64,000 nt of DNA, taken from Yponomeuta sedellus. Its lineage: Eukaryota; Arthropoda; Insecta; Lepidoptera; Yponomeutidae. Within the stretch, counting starts at the first letter, position 1; each line of letters opens with the position of its first letter. Below the pieces are notes generated by a model, which did no database searches, had not been told where the DNA came from, and saw only the letters and a program-made list of their open reading frames with translations. The position numbers and the translations under genes were made by a program. Positions 22,280-33,605 of the stretch are shown here, piece after piece. The DNA lies in the NCBI GenBank assembly GCA_934045075.1, contig OW203747.1, positions 13,979,894-14,043,893 of the forward strand. Direction: 5' to 3'.

Positions 22280-22862
22280 ACTAACTCCGATGTAAAACCT
22301 AACTGCAAAGTAGGTACAGTACTACACAGCATAAAAGTCCCTTCAGGAATCTACGTTCGCGCAGACTAGGAAGAAGTGTAACGAAAGTACCCGAAGCTAT
22401 AAGTACATTCAACATGATCTTTAACCGATACGGTTAATGTGCAGAATTGATTGCCGCAGTAGCGCTACCTATTTCGCTTACGCTAATAGTCACCTGCATT
22501 GATGACGTTGAATCAACCAATAGCAACAAAGGCGCGCGGCCTGCCATAAAATGAAACTATCCGATTGGTCGATCAACTTGCCGCACATCCAAAATTTGGT
22601 CATCTGCGCAGGTACATCCGCGAGACTTATTTCTTGTGTAGCACTGTACTCGGTGCTGCAAGTGATGCAAATTATTGTCTTTGACAACGATGTCTTTGAC
22701 TGTACGTAAAACAGAGAGTATTGTAAAGAGGTTCGAAATTTCACTGATGCCGGTGAGTCGCCCATAAGCTCAGTTGGAAGAGCGCTGGCACGGATAGCCA
22801 GCGGTCGCGGATTCGAATCCCGGTGTGGGTGGATTTTTTTGCCTCGAAATAATTTTTAAACA
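22280..22862 (+). repeat. tRNA-derived SINE, family 1, split by unrelated sequence
   Basis: 5' words (CGATGTAAAACCTAACTGCA) at 22288 and the tRNA-like part at 22755-22830 (TAAGCTCAGTTGGAAGAGC; GGATTCGAATCCC) belong to one family but are separated by about 330 bp of other sequence, so the copy was interrupted or rearranged. Confidence 0.65.
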
Positions 22863-22904
22863 GTAGAACTGTGCAGAAATTTCCCAAGCACTTGCCGATA
22901 TGAT

Positions 22905-23160
22905 AAGTGTACGGTCCATCTGTCCACATTCATCCCCTGCTGGACATAGCAATCTCACAAAGCACCCCACTTCCTTTTGGCTTCGGCCATCATCGTCCAG
23001 CCGCTGCCAGCAATCTGCCTCAGAACGTCGGAACAGCAAGCTGGTGGGCGTCCAACGCTGCGCTTCCCAGTTCATGGCCTCCACTCGGGAACCTTATAAA
23101 CGGCGTAGTACAGACGCCGACTGAAACCTTGTAAAATGTGCGTGGTCGAACATTGGGACT
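22905..23160 (-). pseudogene. RTE-type LINE C-terminal fragment
   Basis: Antisense sequence with CCCCTGCTGGACATAGCAA followed by a translated - strand frame RWTPTSLLFRRSEADCWQRL. This is a common lepidopteran RTE-like 3' sequence, short and broken. Confidence 0.5.
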
Positions 23161-23167
23161 CAATTGG

Positions 23168-23358
23168 CCGGTATCTGAATTTAGAGTTTCACTAAGTAAA
23201 TACATAAGTAGTGTTCTGTCACGCTCTTTGCTGAGAAATTCGAAGAGACAGCAATACAGTTAAGTATTTGTCTTGTGAAATCTACATGTACCATGTTTGC
23301 TGACATATAAAGACTTGAAACTTGAAACTTTGCTTAGCGAAATTCCCAATTCAGAAAC
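23168..23358. mobile_element. MITE (GGTTTCTGAATTGAGAA family) with inserted LINE tail
   Basis: Halves at 23168-23275 and 23335-23358 are split by a LINE-type tail (CATGTACCATGTTTGCTGAC...ACTTGAAACTTG). Confidence 0.55.
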
Positions 23359-23613
23359 TTGCAATTTGTATGTAGTGTATGTAGTGCATTAAAAAGAATA
23401 TAGTTAAATATCTTTTATCAATTCAATTCAATTCAATTCTGTATTATGGACTCAGTGCACTGGTATCTTCGTATCGAAATTCTCAATTCTGAATCTGGCT
23501 CAATTTCTGTCGGGCTGTTGCCACGCAAATTGCTAATTGCCAGTTTCTGAATTCACAATTTCGCTATGTAAATAGTTAATTTCTCAGGAAAGACCATGTC
23601 AGAACGTTACTTA

Positions 23614-23750
23614 GGGCCGGTTCTTGAATTGAGAAATTCACTGAGTAAATAATTAAGTAACGTTCTGTCACCCTTTTTCCTGAGAAATTCTAAGAGACAG
23701 CACTACAGTTAACAATGTACTTAGTTAACAATTAGCTTAGAAACTGGCCC
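23614..23750. mobile_element. MITE with TTA target duplications
   Basis: Starts GGGCCGGTTCTTGAATTGAG and ends GAAACTGGCCC, with TTA at 23611-23613 and 23751-23753. Three-base TTA duplications are typical of Harbinger-mobilised MITEs. The ends share GGTTTCTGA with the Harbinger 2 terminus. Confidence 0.7.
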
Positions 23751-23759
23751 TTAGGCATT

Positions 23760-24420
23760 TACTTTAAAAAAAAATCAATTCCAGAACTGGCTCTTGGTAA
23801 ATCGGCCCTTGCACCCCCGTTGCGTAGCTTTTCATTCAAGGTGTTTGCCGGCAACGTATTACGTAACATTCCGTGGACTAGAAATGTAGTGAGGTCGTAA
23901 ACCGTTGTATTTGCCATTACGCAAAGATACGATGCACATGTTTACAAATTGGCATTGGCATTTATATTTCCTCGTTTTGATGGGACCTGGGATTGATATT
24001 TGGCACGGACTCTGGATTATAACCATTTTATTAACATGTCCTTCCTTGATTGGCCCTAACGGTGAGGATATTCAATTGAATACGTTTTTTAGTCCTTAAT
24101 TACATTTTAAATATTACTTACTAGGTGATTTTCGCCTTTGTACGTAGCTAGCGCTGACGTATCCTTACGATGTTTTTCTTTCACAGTAAGCGAGTGGTAT
24201 TACTACTATGACATCACAAATGAACGTAGGTAATTTAGAGAACCAAGTAATTGCAGCAGAGATTCGTATGTTTTTTCTCATTATTGTAAAGTAATTTGTA
24301 TTTAATCTACACAGTAAAGAAGGTAGTCTCTCTACGGACCTTCAAAGAACCGCTAGCAATAAAATAAAAAATCTTAATTTAAACGTGGTAATTAATGTTA
24401 ATGCTTTCAAAAAGACGCCT
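23760..24420. other. Unassigned stretch
   Basis: No supported gene; 24165-24250 carries the SINE-tail words ACGATGTTTTTCTTTCACAG. Confidence 0.4.
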
Positions 24421-24550
24421 GTCACCTCAGTCATCCGAGACCACGGCACCTGAAAAAGTGCCGAAACGTCGGAAAATTGTAAAATAAACGAGTAAAATCC
24501 GTATAAATACAGTTTTTAAAATGTCTAGTGCTCATGTTAACCTTAGAAAA
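24420..24550 (+). repeat. Penelope-like tail repeat
   Basis: Contains hairpin GGCAC/GTGCC around CTGAAAAA, followed directly by CGAAACGTCGG, then a tail toward TGCTCATGTTAACCTTAGAAA shared with 8780-8812. Confidence 0.45.
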
Positions 24551-24616
24551 TACTATACATTTTTTATTATGTTTAATTCTACCGATCATTTTCAAAAATT
24601 TAAAATTATGTCACCC

Positions 24617-24978
24617 GTTATCTTTATCAACCCTTGTATGTCCTCACTGCTGGGGCACGGGTCTCTTCCTGCATGTCAGCAAGGTTAGGCCATACTCCAC
24701 CACGGGGGCCAAGTCCGGGTTGGTGGAGGATTGTAAGACAGTGGCGGGCATAACTGTCAGAAGTTATCAAGCCGCCCATAAGGCCTCTGACATGGCTTAA
24801 CGACTGCCATTATATGACACGGCTTAACGTGCCTTGGAAAGCACGGAAGCGCTCGGAAAAATGCCACTAGCGTTATTCACGGGACGCTCACCCATCCCGT
24901 ACCTTACCGCGCCTGTTGTTGCTTAACCGAGTGATTGATTCCAATCACTCGGTTCGCCTAGGCCACGAGCGCTTTTTC
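24617..24978 (-). mobile_element. Complete 360-bp retroposon with about 50-bp target duplication
   Basis: On the - strand it begins with GCGCTCGTGGCCTAGGCG (A-box-like TGGCCTAGGCG), has the hairpin CCGAGTGATTG-GAAT-CAATCACTCGG, and ends GGGTTGATAAAGATAAC. The flanks 24567-24616 and 24979-25028 are direct copies of the same 50 bases (TTATGTTTAATTCTACCGAT onward) with one difference. A short non-coding body with such a 3' end suggests a SINE using an RTE-type LINE. Another copy at 45166-45449 has an 11-bp duplication, CACTTCATTTC. Confidence 0.75.
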
Positions 24979-25029
24979 TTATGTTTAATTCTACCGATCA
25001 TTTTCAAAAATTTTAAATTATGTCACCCA

Positions 25030-25735
25030 TTTTCGAGATTTCCCTCATTTTTGGTATTACTACTTCACATCTTGACTAGACCTGACTATTTTTACCTGTT
25101 TATTCCGTTTTTATCCAGTTTCCTGTTATTATTATAAATAAAATAAATGAAACTATAAATAAAGCACAGAGCTGAAGTCGTTCCAGTTTTATTATTTATC
25201 ACAAGTTATTGTATCGTATTTCTTTATTTCGGATAAATATCCATAGATTGTTAGTAAATATGACACTCAGTATAAAACTAAATATGTTAGTGAGAGCCAT
25301 ACATTAATTATAAAATAAAATATTTAATTAAATTTATAAATTTTGGAGTTGAAATTTTAATTTAATTTTTTAATTTCAACTCCAAACTTATACTTTGGTT
25401 TGCACAAAACAGAGTCCCAGTGTTTAATTATTGGGCTATCCATCCTCTCTGCTATAGCTTTCAGGATAGTGTTGGAGCCGGCTCGCTCGCAAAGTTATAC
25501 AACATCACAAGGTGTCAATCTGTTTTGCGGTAAAAGCTAATCTGGATGTACGAATAGGTCTCATTTTAAAAGACATTTAATTTGGAAACGATCTGGCTAC
25601 AAATAGGAGTTCTAGTTTGAGAGCCAGTTACCTTTTTTGTAAACGTTTTACTATTAAGCTTTCAGAAACTATTGAGCCATTTTCTTACATTATTAGGCCC
25701 TAAATACTGTTAATGCTATGTAGTACAATTGCACG
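25030..25735. other. Unassigned stretch with a 15-bp-stem hairpin
   Basis: 25030-25200 is an AT-rich repeat shared with 49360-49580 (TATCCAGTTT.CTGTT, then ATAAATAAAGCA). TTTGGAGTTGAAATT at 25342-25356 pairs exactly with 25372-25386. No gene. Confidence 0.5.
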
Positions 25736-25738
25736 AAG

Positions 25739-26116
25739 GTGGCAATTTCATTTCATTGTACTGTCAGTCAATGGAATGCTATGGAAAGGTGTATGCTCGG
25801 AATCTCGTTAAGGGACAAAGTCCGGAACGAGATCATCGGACAAAAATCCAAAGTCACTGACGTAGTTCAGAAGTGTAGCAGGCTGAAGTGGCAGTGGGCT
25901 GGTCACATCTGTCGCAGAACCGATGATCGTTGGAGCAGACGGGTTCTCGAATGTAGACCACGACTCGGCAAGCGTAGTGTAGGACGCCCTCCGGCCAGAT
26001 GGACCGACGACCTCAAAAAGGTGGCTGGTGGTGACTGGATGGCGAAAACGGGAGATCGGGTCTTGTGGCGCACCCTGGGGGAGGCTTATGTCCAGCAGTG
26101 GACTGCAATAGGCTGA
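25739..26116 (+). pseudogene. RTE/BovB-clade LINE reverse transcriptase C-terminus
   Basis: An unbroken frame reads AMERCMLGISLRDKVRNE, LKWQWAGHICRRTDDRWSRR, RSVGRPPARWTDDLKKVAG and ends GEAYVQQWTAIG-stop. This is the conserved post-RT domain of RTE-clade retrotransposons. The RT and endonuclease domains are missing, so this is a 5'-truncated insertion. The lack of stops over 126 codons suggests a fairly young copy. Confidence 0.85.
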
Positions 26117-26131
26117 AATGATGTACTGTTA

Positions 26132-26370
26132 GTCTAAGCCCGTATACATATCAAACCTTCTAGGCGCCAATGATTAAAAAAAACACGTCACGTGTTCCGG
26201 CCATTGATCTGTCATTGCAGTGTAATGCACTAACAGAATTAAGGCCCAGGGCCTCGATTTTCTTACTACATTGATATTTAAATACATTGATAGATAAATG
26301 GACGGGTCACTGGACTTGTTTTTTTTTAATACCATTGGTGCCTAGGTGTGATACGTGTGCGGGCTTAGAC
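26132..26370. mobile_element. MITE with TTA target duplications
   Basis: Inverted ends GTCTAAGCCCGTATACATAT and the complement of ATACGTGTGCGGGCTTAGAC continue through CTAGGCGCCAATG / CATTGGTGCCTAG. TTA flanks both sides (26129-26131, 26371-26373). A half copy is at about 35172-35225. Confidence 0.75.
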
Positions 26371-26373
26371 TTA

Positions 26374-27035
26374 AAGCAGCAATGTAATGTAACTCGACTC
26401 GTTCATGCAATTGTACTAGAATACATTAACATAATCTAGGGCCAGGTTTCATATGAAGTTGTTTAGTTTAGCGCATACAAGTATTCCACCAGCCCAAGAG
26501 ACTAAAACTACCTCTAAGGAATGCATAATTGCATACCCTTAGGCGATACCCATACACCGCCCATCGTGGTGACTCAGCCCGAGCATCGAACCTGTATCCC
26601 AGTCACCAGGCTGTCTCCCGAGCCGTGGGAACAGGCCGTACAGTCAACAACGCGTCACAAGGGCACCATTTAATACACGTTTAACACAACTACAGTTCAT
26701 GGCTTATGTATGACAATTCGATTTTACATTACATAACCAATTAACTCACAGATTAACAAGTAGGAACCGGCTGCACATTGAACCTCGAATTGTCAGAATA
26801 AACGACGAATTGTTTTGTGAAATGTGGCCGAGTTTGTTGGCAACTCCCCCTCAGTGTTGCCGGGTGTTATATAAAAAAAGGCAACTTCGCTTTTTTTTTA
26901 AAGATTATTATTAATATGTGATGATCCCAAAAATCCCACAAGCACCATGCGGTTAGTTAATGCACCGCCCTCCCTCCCACTTTTTGAGCAGAAGCAAGAC
27001 ACGAACACACCACTACCGACACAAATAGGTACATA
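26374..27035. other. Unassigned stretch
   Basis: No supported gene or recognised repeat. Confidence 0.35.
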
Positions 27036-27039
27036 ACAT

Positions 27040-27229
27040 AACATTTACATACAGGCACATACATTGCTTCTGACCCCACACTATACCTTGTATCGTGGGA
27101 ACCAGAAACAACATCATAAACATGTAACATCCAAGATCTGGGGTTTTTTTTGTCCCCAGCCGGGATTCGAACCCGGGACCTCTTGCATGGTAGGCTGATG
27201 CGCTACTGCTACGCCACAGAGGTCGTCAC
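27040..27229 (-). repeat. tRNA-derived SINE, family 2
   Basis: Antisense copy of 19638-19832; B box complement GGGATTCGAACCCGGGACC. Confidence 0.75.
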
Positions 27230-27239
27230 ATACATACAT

Positions 27240-28215
27240 ACAAGACTTTTATTGATACAAATACAAAAATACATGATTTTTATTTATGCCAAACTGCATA
27301 ACATATTAGGTAGACACAAAAATACTAAAGGAACTTTACTATTGTGGTAGTTATTAAATTCCTTACGTATTAGCTTCTTGCTTGCCCTACGCGAAGGCAG
27401 AAAATTGTCAAAGTTCTTGGAGTCGGGACTGTTAAAATTTTCAATTATATAGCCGGAAATGGCCTCAACGAGAAGATTTTTAAAGAATTTGTACGTTTTT
27501 TTAATGTTTATGTATTTGAGCACCTCATACACTTAAGTTTCCTCACGATCTTTTCCATCACAGTTAACTAGTAGAGGCATGTAGGTACTAATGACTTTGT
27601 TTTCTATGTTATTTACATTTTTTAAGTTATTGTAGCAATTATGTAGGTGCCTGTCTGGCATATTATGCCATAAATGTTATGTTATGTTTTTATTTAAAAC
27701 TAGCTGACCCAGCGAACTTCGTACCGGCTAACAGTCGCTTTTTTTTTCTCTCCGTAAGAACCCGTACTTCAAGTAATATTCTAAAAAAAGAATTAGCGAA
27801 ATCGGTTCAGCTGCTCCCGAGAGTTGCGCTTACCAACACATTCAGGAATTCATTTTTATATTATAGAAGAAGATAAAAACAAAATCACAGAGTGTTGCTA
27901 AGGTGACCACACCGGGTGGGGGGTCAAAATTTATGTGAAATTGTGTCACATGAATTCTGCTGTGCCTATTTATCTTCTGTGTTTACTGTACGTGACGCGA
28001 CGCTACGGTTTTAGCATCGGACCTCGGGAACCGAGAGACATGACTCACTGATGACTGGATTGTTCAGATTCCGCCAATTAAGTGGGCGTATTCCAGATGA
28101 TTTGTGAAGGAATCTCTGGACTTGTCACCGCATAGGCAGGGAACGCGTAGGCGATGGTATAAGGAAAAAGGTTTCCTGTGGGGACATTTTGTATGTATCG
28201 ATAATTACTTTTTGT
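27240..28215. other. Unassigned stretch
   Basis: No supported gene. 27700-27880 includes a phrase typical of decayed insect LINE/Tc1 flanks (GACCCAGCGAACTTCGTACC), function unknown. Confidence 0.35.
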
Positions 28216-28224
28216 TTTTGTGAT

Positions 28225-28475
28225 AAGGCCGCCGCGCCGTACTGGCTGTAATGTAATGGCAGTCAAGCCATGTCACAGGCCTTATGGGCGGCTTGCACAC
28301 CTCCACCAACCCCGACTTTGTCTTATGGTGGAGTATGGCCTAACCTTCCGTCGATGCTATCATCATCAGCAATTTGTCGCCACTGCAGTACATAGGCCTC
28401 CCTCACGGTTTTCTTGGCTTCCTGGTCTTGTGCCGGCCGAATCCAACGACTCTCCGTCACCAGGTTGTCAGACCT
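28225..28475. repeat. Truncated 360-bp retroposon (+) and antisense RTE tail
   Basis: 28225-28345 carries CCTTATGGGCGGCTTG and CCACCAACCCCGACT; 28345-28470 resembles antisense RTE 3' sequence with CATAGGCCTCCCTCAC. Confidence 0.5.
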
Positions 28476-28612
28476 AGTGAACTTCTAGTTAAGATTAAAA
28501 GACTTTTTTGGTAGCATTATAATTATATTATGTGTTAGTAAGTAATAGGTGTTGTGCTGTTGTGCTGCTCAACATTACTTCTTAGCCCACGTGCTATAGT
28601 AACTGGTAACAG

Positions 28613-28928
28613 CCGTGGTAGCTCAGTGGCTAGAACAATGGACTCGCAAGCGAGAGACCTGGGTTCGATCCCCAGTGCGAGTATGTACCATGTGCTTTGT
28701 TTAATTTCAAGTTACATACATTTGAGAATTTTTAGTCGCAATACCACACGCTAATGGTGAATGAAAATATCGTGGTGTGGTTGGCTCCGCACGTATTGAC
28801 TAGTCTTTCCTGTGGGCTCGGCCGACTAACCTGTGCACCACAGCATCCGAGTGGTCCCTTCACCCGTCTAGTGTGAGTGCAGATGCCACTGGACGCTGTA
28901 TAAATCATCTCATTACGTAGACGCAAGT
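28613..28928 (+). repeat. tRNA-derived SINE, family 4
   Basis: Head CCGTGGTAGCTCAGTGGCTA, B box GGGTTCGATCCCC, and a 3' end with CTGGACGCTGTATAAATCAT. The second copy is 47357-47745. Confidence 0.75.
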
Positions 28929-28929
28929 A

Positions 28930-30700
28930 TAGTAACTAGGCAGGGTCACCGCTAATGTAGACTAAATTCGGCAGTTTGGTGACCCTGAATGTTGTACTGT
29001 TAGTTTTATGGCTCGGAGCACCGTAAGAAATATTTGTTTTTTATAGGCATACAAACCTTGCGTACAAAAACTATGATAACATTGCTCACCGATTGATATA
29101 GTTTTTGTTGAACCATTTTAACCGACTGCACACGTAATTTGGGGTGATGTTGTTGACGCGTTTGTATAATAATTTAAACTGGTCTACCATGGCAACTGTA
29201 ACGCTGCCGAAATGTTAATAAATAATCGCGATTTGACCCGTTTAATATGTAACTATGTATCGCTTTTGTATAATATCTACAATTTTCTCATAAGCAGCTT
29301 TGATCGTAAAAGGACACGTCCTTGCTGCTGTTTTTTACTTCCATATCGTTTTTTTACCTCTACCGTTTGCGGTAACTTATTTTTAAAGTTAAATAATGGC
29401 GGCGCTATGGCGCTCATTAGGGGAGGGCTATGTCCAGCAGTGGACTAGTATAGCCTGACGGCGACGACGACGTTAAATAGTAAAGTATTTATTTTTAAAT
29501 GTAAGGTGCCCTGAAATGTAATAAATAATAAATAGGCGCGGTTTCATAGATTTGTGATGAGTAAAGACAGGTTCTGGGTAAAATATATTTTTTTAAATTA
29601 TTCCTAAGGATGATTCGAGCAGGTGCTCAATAAATACATTTTTTCCAACAGATTTTTTGTGAAATATTGAAATCTGTTATTACTTAAACAAGGAAGAAAC
29701 TCGCTAGATTACTGATTTTACATATCTCTTGCTCTGTAAGTATTCACTTACTTACCTGAATGCCGGGGTGTATTGATATCATTACAGCATAGGTTTCAAA
29801 ACATACCATGTAATGTTAACATTACAGCATAGGTTTTGGAATTTGAAAAAAGAACTGTCATACTCATACTGCAAGAAGAATATTTTTTAAAAGTTAATAT
29901 TTTTTTCTCGGTATCGATTATTTACTCGAATCGGAATCGAGACAATTTATATAAGAATTTATGAAGATTTTATTTTAAATATCGAACTATTTGTTTTGCA
30001 GTCACATCGTATGTTATATAATTGAAATCGATTTAAAAACAAACTGGCCAGCACGATTTGACGCGCTTGCGTGCCATAAAATCGTGAAGAGTAAAAAAGT
30101 CAGTCGACTAGCTAGGCGCGACAGAATTTTTTTTTCGTGCTTTGAAGTTCTTTCTGAAAAGTTTTGAAAAATGTCTAGTCAAAAAAAAAAGTCAACCTGC
30201 TTTCTTATTTTTTTACTTACCTCACAATCGATATGTAAAGCAGAGTGTTTACCTCGGGTGTAAGCATCAATTGCATACTCGGGCTAATTAGCGATGCAAT
30301 TGATCTCATACAGCCCTAGGTTAACAATCTACTATTACGTGAAGGGTTAAATGGTTAAATGAAGTTGTTTTTTCTTTTAAATAACAATGTAAAGCGTTGC
30401 TGCCATAAGTATAATACTTTTTTAGGTAGTCGGTTTTTCTTTTTGTTAGTTTAACAGCTGAGTGAGTGTGAGTCACAGTTTCGGTGATAATGATAATGCG
30501 TGCACCGTTTTTGCCGGGTCAGGATATCGACTTCCTGATTGCTCTCGGTCTATGATGTATTAAAACTGGAACTAACCTTGAACTTTTGCGGTAGTTTGAA
30601 ATGTGGAAAACGTCATTAAATTTGAAAATTACTTTTTTTGGTTCAACTTTTTTAACACTCTTTAGGTGCTAGTTTAAATGTTGTCTTTAAATGTTAGTCT
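28930..30700. other. Mostly unassigned; Penelope-like and RTE tails inside
   Basis: 29165-29250 matches the 35880-35965 tail (GGCAACTGTAACGC, then GACCCGTTTAATA). 29398-29470 is an RTE C-terminal tail. 29760-29840 holds two copies of ACATTACAGCATAGGTTT. No gene supported. Confidence 0.45.
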
Positions 30701-30706
30701 TTAGAA

Positions 30707-31028
30707 GCGCTCGTGGCCTAATCGAACCGAGTGATTGGAATCAATCATTTGGTTAAGCAACAACAGGCGCGGTCAGGTACAGGATGGGTGAGCGTCCCAT
30801 GACTATCGCTAGCTTCCGTACTTCGCAAGGCACGTTAAGTTGTTGGTGCCGGCTGTCATATAATGGGTCGTTAAGCCATGCCAGAGGCCTTATGGGCGGC
30901 TTGATAACTTCTGACAGTAAGGCCCGCCACTGTCTTACAATCCTCCACCAACCCGGACTTGGCCCCCGTGGTGGAGTATGGCCTAACCTTTCGACCCAGC
31001 AGTGGGGACATACAAGGGTTGATAACGA
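30707..31028 (+). repeat. 360-bp retroposon with a small internal deletion
   Basis: Full head AGCGCTCGTGGCCTAATCG to tail GGGTTGATAAC, lacking the GATGCAGGAAGAGACCC segment. Confidence 0.7.
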
Positions 31029-31029
31029 A

Positions 31030-31840
31030 GTGTTAGTTTCAGCTGTGTAGTGGACATCAGGTCAACCTTTGCATTTTATTAGATGGCGGATTAACTTCTT
31101 TGATTTTTTTCTGGAGTCCGACCTCCATGAGTAGTACGATGGCACGAGTCACGGGTTTTATTTGGTTTAATTGTCAATTTGGCTTACACGTATTAATTAC
31201 CGTTATAATATTATAACCCTTTAACCGGCAGGGCTTGTATATTTTTCTTATCTCTTAAAACACAATGACTTTGTCTATCAATGACACTTTTTATAATAAT
31301 TTAAGAGAAAAAGAAATATTTGTATAGGTACCATATTATGGTGCTACACGCTTTTCCGTAACAATTTATTTTATAAAACCTACATGTACCGTGTTTGCTG
31401 ACAAATAAAGATTTTAAACTTGAAACGATTCCAATCTTCTAACTGTCAAAATAGTATGGAATTTGACAGTTAGACGATATAAATGTCTTAGGATTTGGTG
31501 TGCATAACTGTCACGTATCATAACGGATTATGCTCGTATATTCGACGTACGCACCTACAACTCATTGCAACGATGCAATCAATATGTCCGCTAAGCTCCA
31601 AGTTCCAATGTTAGAAAAGTACTCAAAGAAGACGTTATTGTCTTTTTTAACATTTATTCGTCTGGTGCACATGTGTCTTCCACTATAATAGGTCCTCCGT
31701 GTCGTATCCGACAAAAAGCTGTCTCCTTAGATATATAGATAGATAGAGAACACTTTATTGCACAACCAGAAAAATATTATAACCATGATTCTTAAATCAT
31801 AGAAAATTCTTATATAATTCATAGAATATTGTTAGTTATG
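31030..31840. other. Unassigned stretch with LINE tails
   Basis: 31372-31425 is a LINE 3' tail (CATGTACCGTGTTTGCTGAC). 31438-31474 is a foldback, TCTAACTGTCAAA and complement. 31735-31795 has the GAACACTTTATTGCACAACC repeat also at 38155 and 54760. No gene. Confidence 0.45.
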
Positions 31841-31915
31841 GGCTCGTTCGTCTAGGGGTAAGATTCTCGCGGTAAAGGGTTCGAGAGGTCCCGGGTTAAA
31901 AATCCAGACGAGCCC
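31841..31915 (+). pseudogene. tRNA-Pro-like pseudogene
   Basis: Acceptor arms GGCTCGT and ACGAGCC pair and the D arm (GTCTAGGGGTAAGAT) looks like animal tRNA-Pro. The anticodon region GCGGTAAAGGGTTCG has about three extra bases and the T arm is GGGTTAAAAATCC, breaking the B box. The length (75 nt) and broken loops argue against function; it may be a decayed gene or a SINE head. Confidence 0.65.
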
Positions 31916-32675
31916 CCAAAAATGTAGGGGTGGATTTTGAGCAAGTAAAAACAGCCTGTAAATATTATACTTAGTTTTATTCGTCTTTACCCAACCAATA
32001 CTCCCCAAAAATCTGCTCTAATTTTGCATCCCGCTCTCACACCTCTCTTTCACTCCCACCTTGCGTTCTACTCTACTTAGCCCATTAACGTTCCACTCCC
32101 ACAGATATACATATGTCTAGCAAAACCACTTTTGGCACACTTTTTAAGCCTCGATGCGATGTTCTTTGAGTTACTGGGCCCTTGCTGAAAATCAGCAACC
32201 ACTGAGCCTGGGGCCGTTTTATCGCCGCACGGACATGGCTCGCATCCTCTTATTGTGTTCTGCCGTGTATTTATTATTAGTATTTAATAAAGGTATTTCA
32301 TCTTCTTCCTTCTTCAAAACCCAAATTAGTCTTGAAAACTGACACAATGAGCACAGTACAGCTGGCTAGAACTGTTTTGAGTTTTGTACATATAGGAAAG
32401 TTTCGGGCGAAAATTTCTTACCAAATAGAAGGTCACACAGACCTTCTGCGTCCGTCTTGTTTCACGCCACACATTGTGTGATGCGTTCATTGTTCGTTGC
32501 GTTTGGAATTCAATACGGCGTATCTTGTTTGGCGCGAACAATACGGTAGCTCCCACTATGACCTCTACTTCTAGACTGTGTGTATAGTAAGCGTCGTGGT
32601 TACCACGGTAGTCTTTAAGGTGTATGGATTAAGGGTGAGATTGTAACGAATGGGTCCACCTCGCAAAAGAGGCTC
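31916..32675. other. Unassigned stretch
   Basis: No supported gene. Short frames at 32154-32342 look like repeat-derived sequence without a recognised domain. Confidence 0.35.
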
Positions 32676-32739
32676 TTGAGTCCTAGTTTCCGTGGCACAG
32701 CGGCCGACTTTCGGCTCACTTTCACTGGTGTGGATTTAA

Positions 32740-32920
32740 ATTTGCGTTTTGTTAAGGGTGATCTTCACAAGTGTGTTTCTTACAATGTTGCAATATCGTT
32801 GTTGCTCTATAATAAAATCCCTAAAGATATATTAAGCTTGCCTGAAACGCGGTTCAAAAAATTTGAAAAGACTACGTTTGGAGTTTTTTGTCCATTTTGT
32901 CTCCAAAATTATTCCTAGAT
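32740..32920 (+). pseudogene. Jockey/CR1-like LINE C-terminal remnant
   Basis: Frame reads LLLYNKIPKDILSLPETRFK, then KFEKTTFG, matching the same conserved tail as at 1205-1440. Upstream and downstream parts are decayed; no RT motif remains. Confidence 0.6.
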
Positions 32921-33540
32921 TTCGAAATGGACACCTAGTTTGAATTGTAACGTTCATTAAGCCGCAGCTTCTGCGCTACTTTGAATAAAACCTTTTCATT
33001 ATCTATATAAATAAAATTCAAAGTCCTGACTAACTGACTCACTCATCAACGCCCAGCCCAAGCCGTTGATGAAGGTCCTGAACTTTGGGTTTCAGAGGGT
33101 TCTCAACAAATCTTGCAGTGTTTTTTTTCCATTCTAGGCAAGATACACTGCATTTATTTTTTACATCTTGCCCATAAACCACTATTTTTGGTTTTAGTGC
33201 AGTCAAAATTAGATCATATTGGGGTAAGTTTTCTTGGAATAGCGTTTTTCTTTAATTTAATTTTGCACAGCAGAATTTTTTACGCACTAAAACAATTACA
33301 GTTCGTTTGGCGTTTGGATAAACGCCTCACATCGTGGCGTAAAAACAGTTTGGATACACGTATTTTTTTGTACACATTAATACGTAATTATCTTTATAAT
33401 TATCGTTGATAATTATTGTTGATGATTATCGTTGATAATTATCAAGATAATTATCTTGATCATTATACAGTGCAACCCTGTATCTTGCTATCTAATGACC
33501 GATTGTAATACGTATTTACTTATGTACAATAAACGTATCT
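32921..33540. other. Unassigned, with a GATAATTATC-rich foldback
   Basis: 33395-33465 repeats GATAATTAT in both orientations. No gene. Confidence 0.4.
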
Positions 33541-33605
33541 TCTTCTTATTTTTCTTCAGGCTATATTATGTAGTCCACTGCTGGACATAGCCCTCCCCTA
33601 ACATC
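33540..33605 (-). repeat. RTE LINE tail
   Basis: Antisense AGTCCACTGCTGGACATAGC with a TTCTTCTT tail. Confidence 0.55.

Noticed and set aside
22755..22830. Possible tRNA gene (GCCCATTAGCTCAGTTGG type)
   Set aside because: Same sequence occurs nine times with a common tail and position 33 of the loop is not T; this is a SINE head.
28613..28690. tRNA-like sequence with good A and B boxes
   Set aside because: Continues into a SINE body repeated at 47357; arms are imperfect, so not called as a tRNA gene.
32154..32342. Short hydrophobic frame resembling a signal peptide protein
   Set aside because: No splice or conservation support, in a repeat-rich region; hydrophobicity comes from T-rich sequence.
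33395..33465. Operator-like GATAATTATC palindrome cluster
   Set aside because: AT-rich low-complexity sequence with no gene nearby; foldback by chance is likely.
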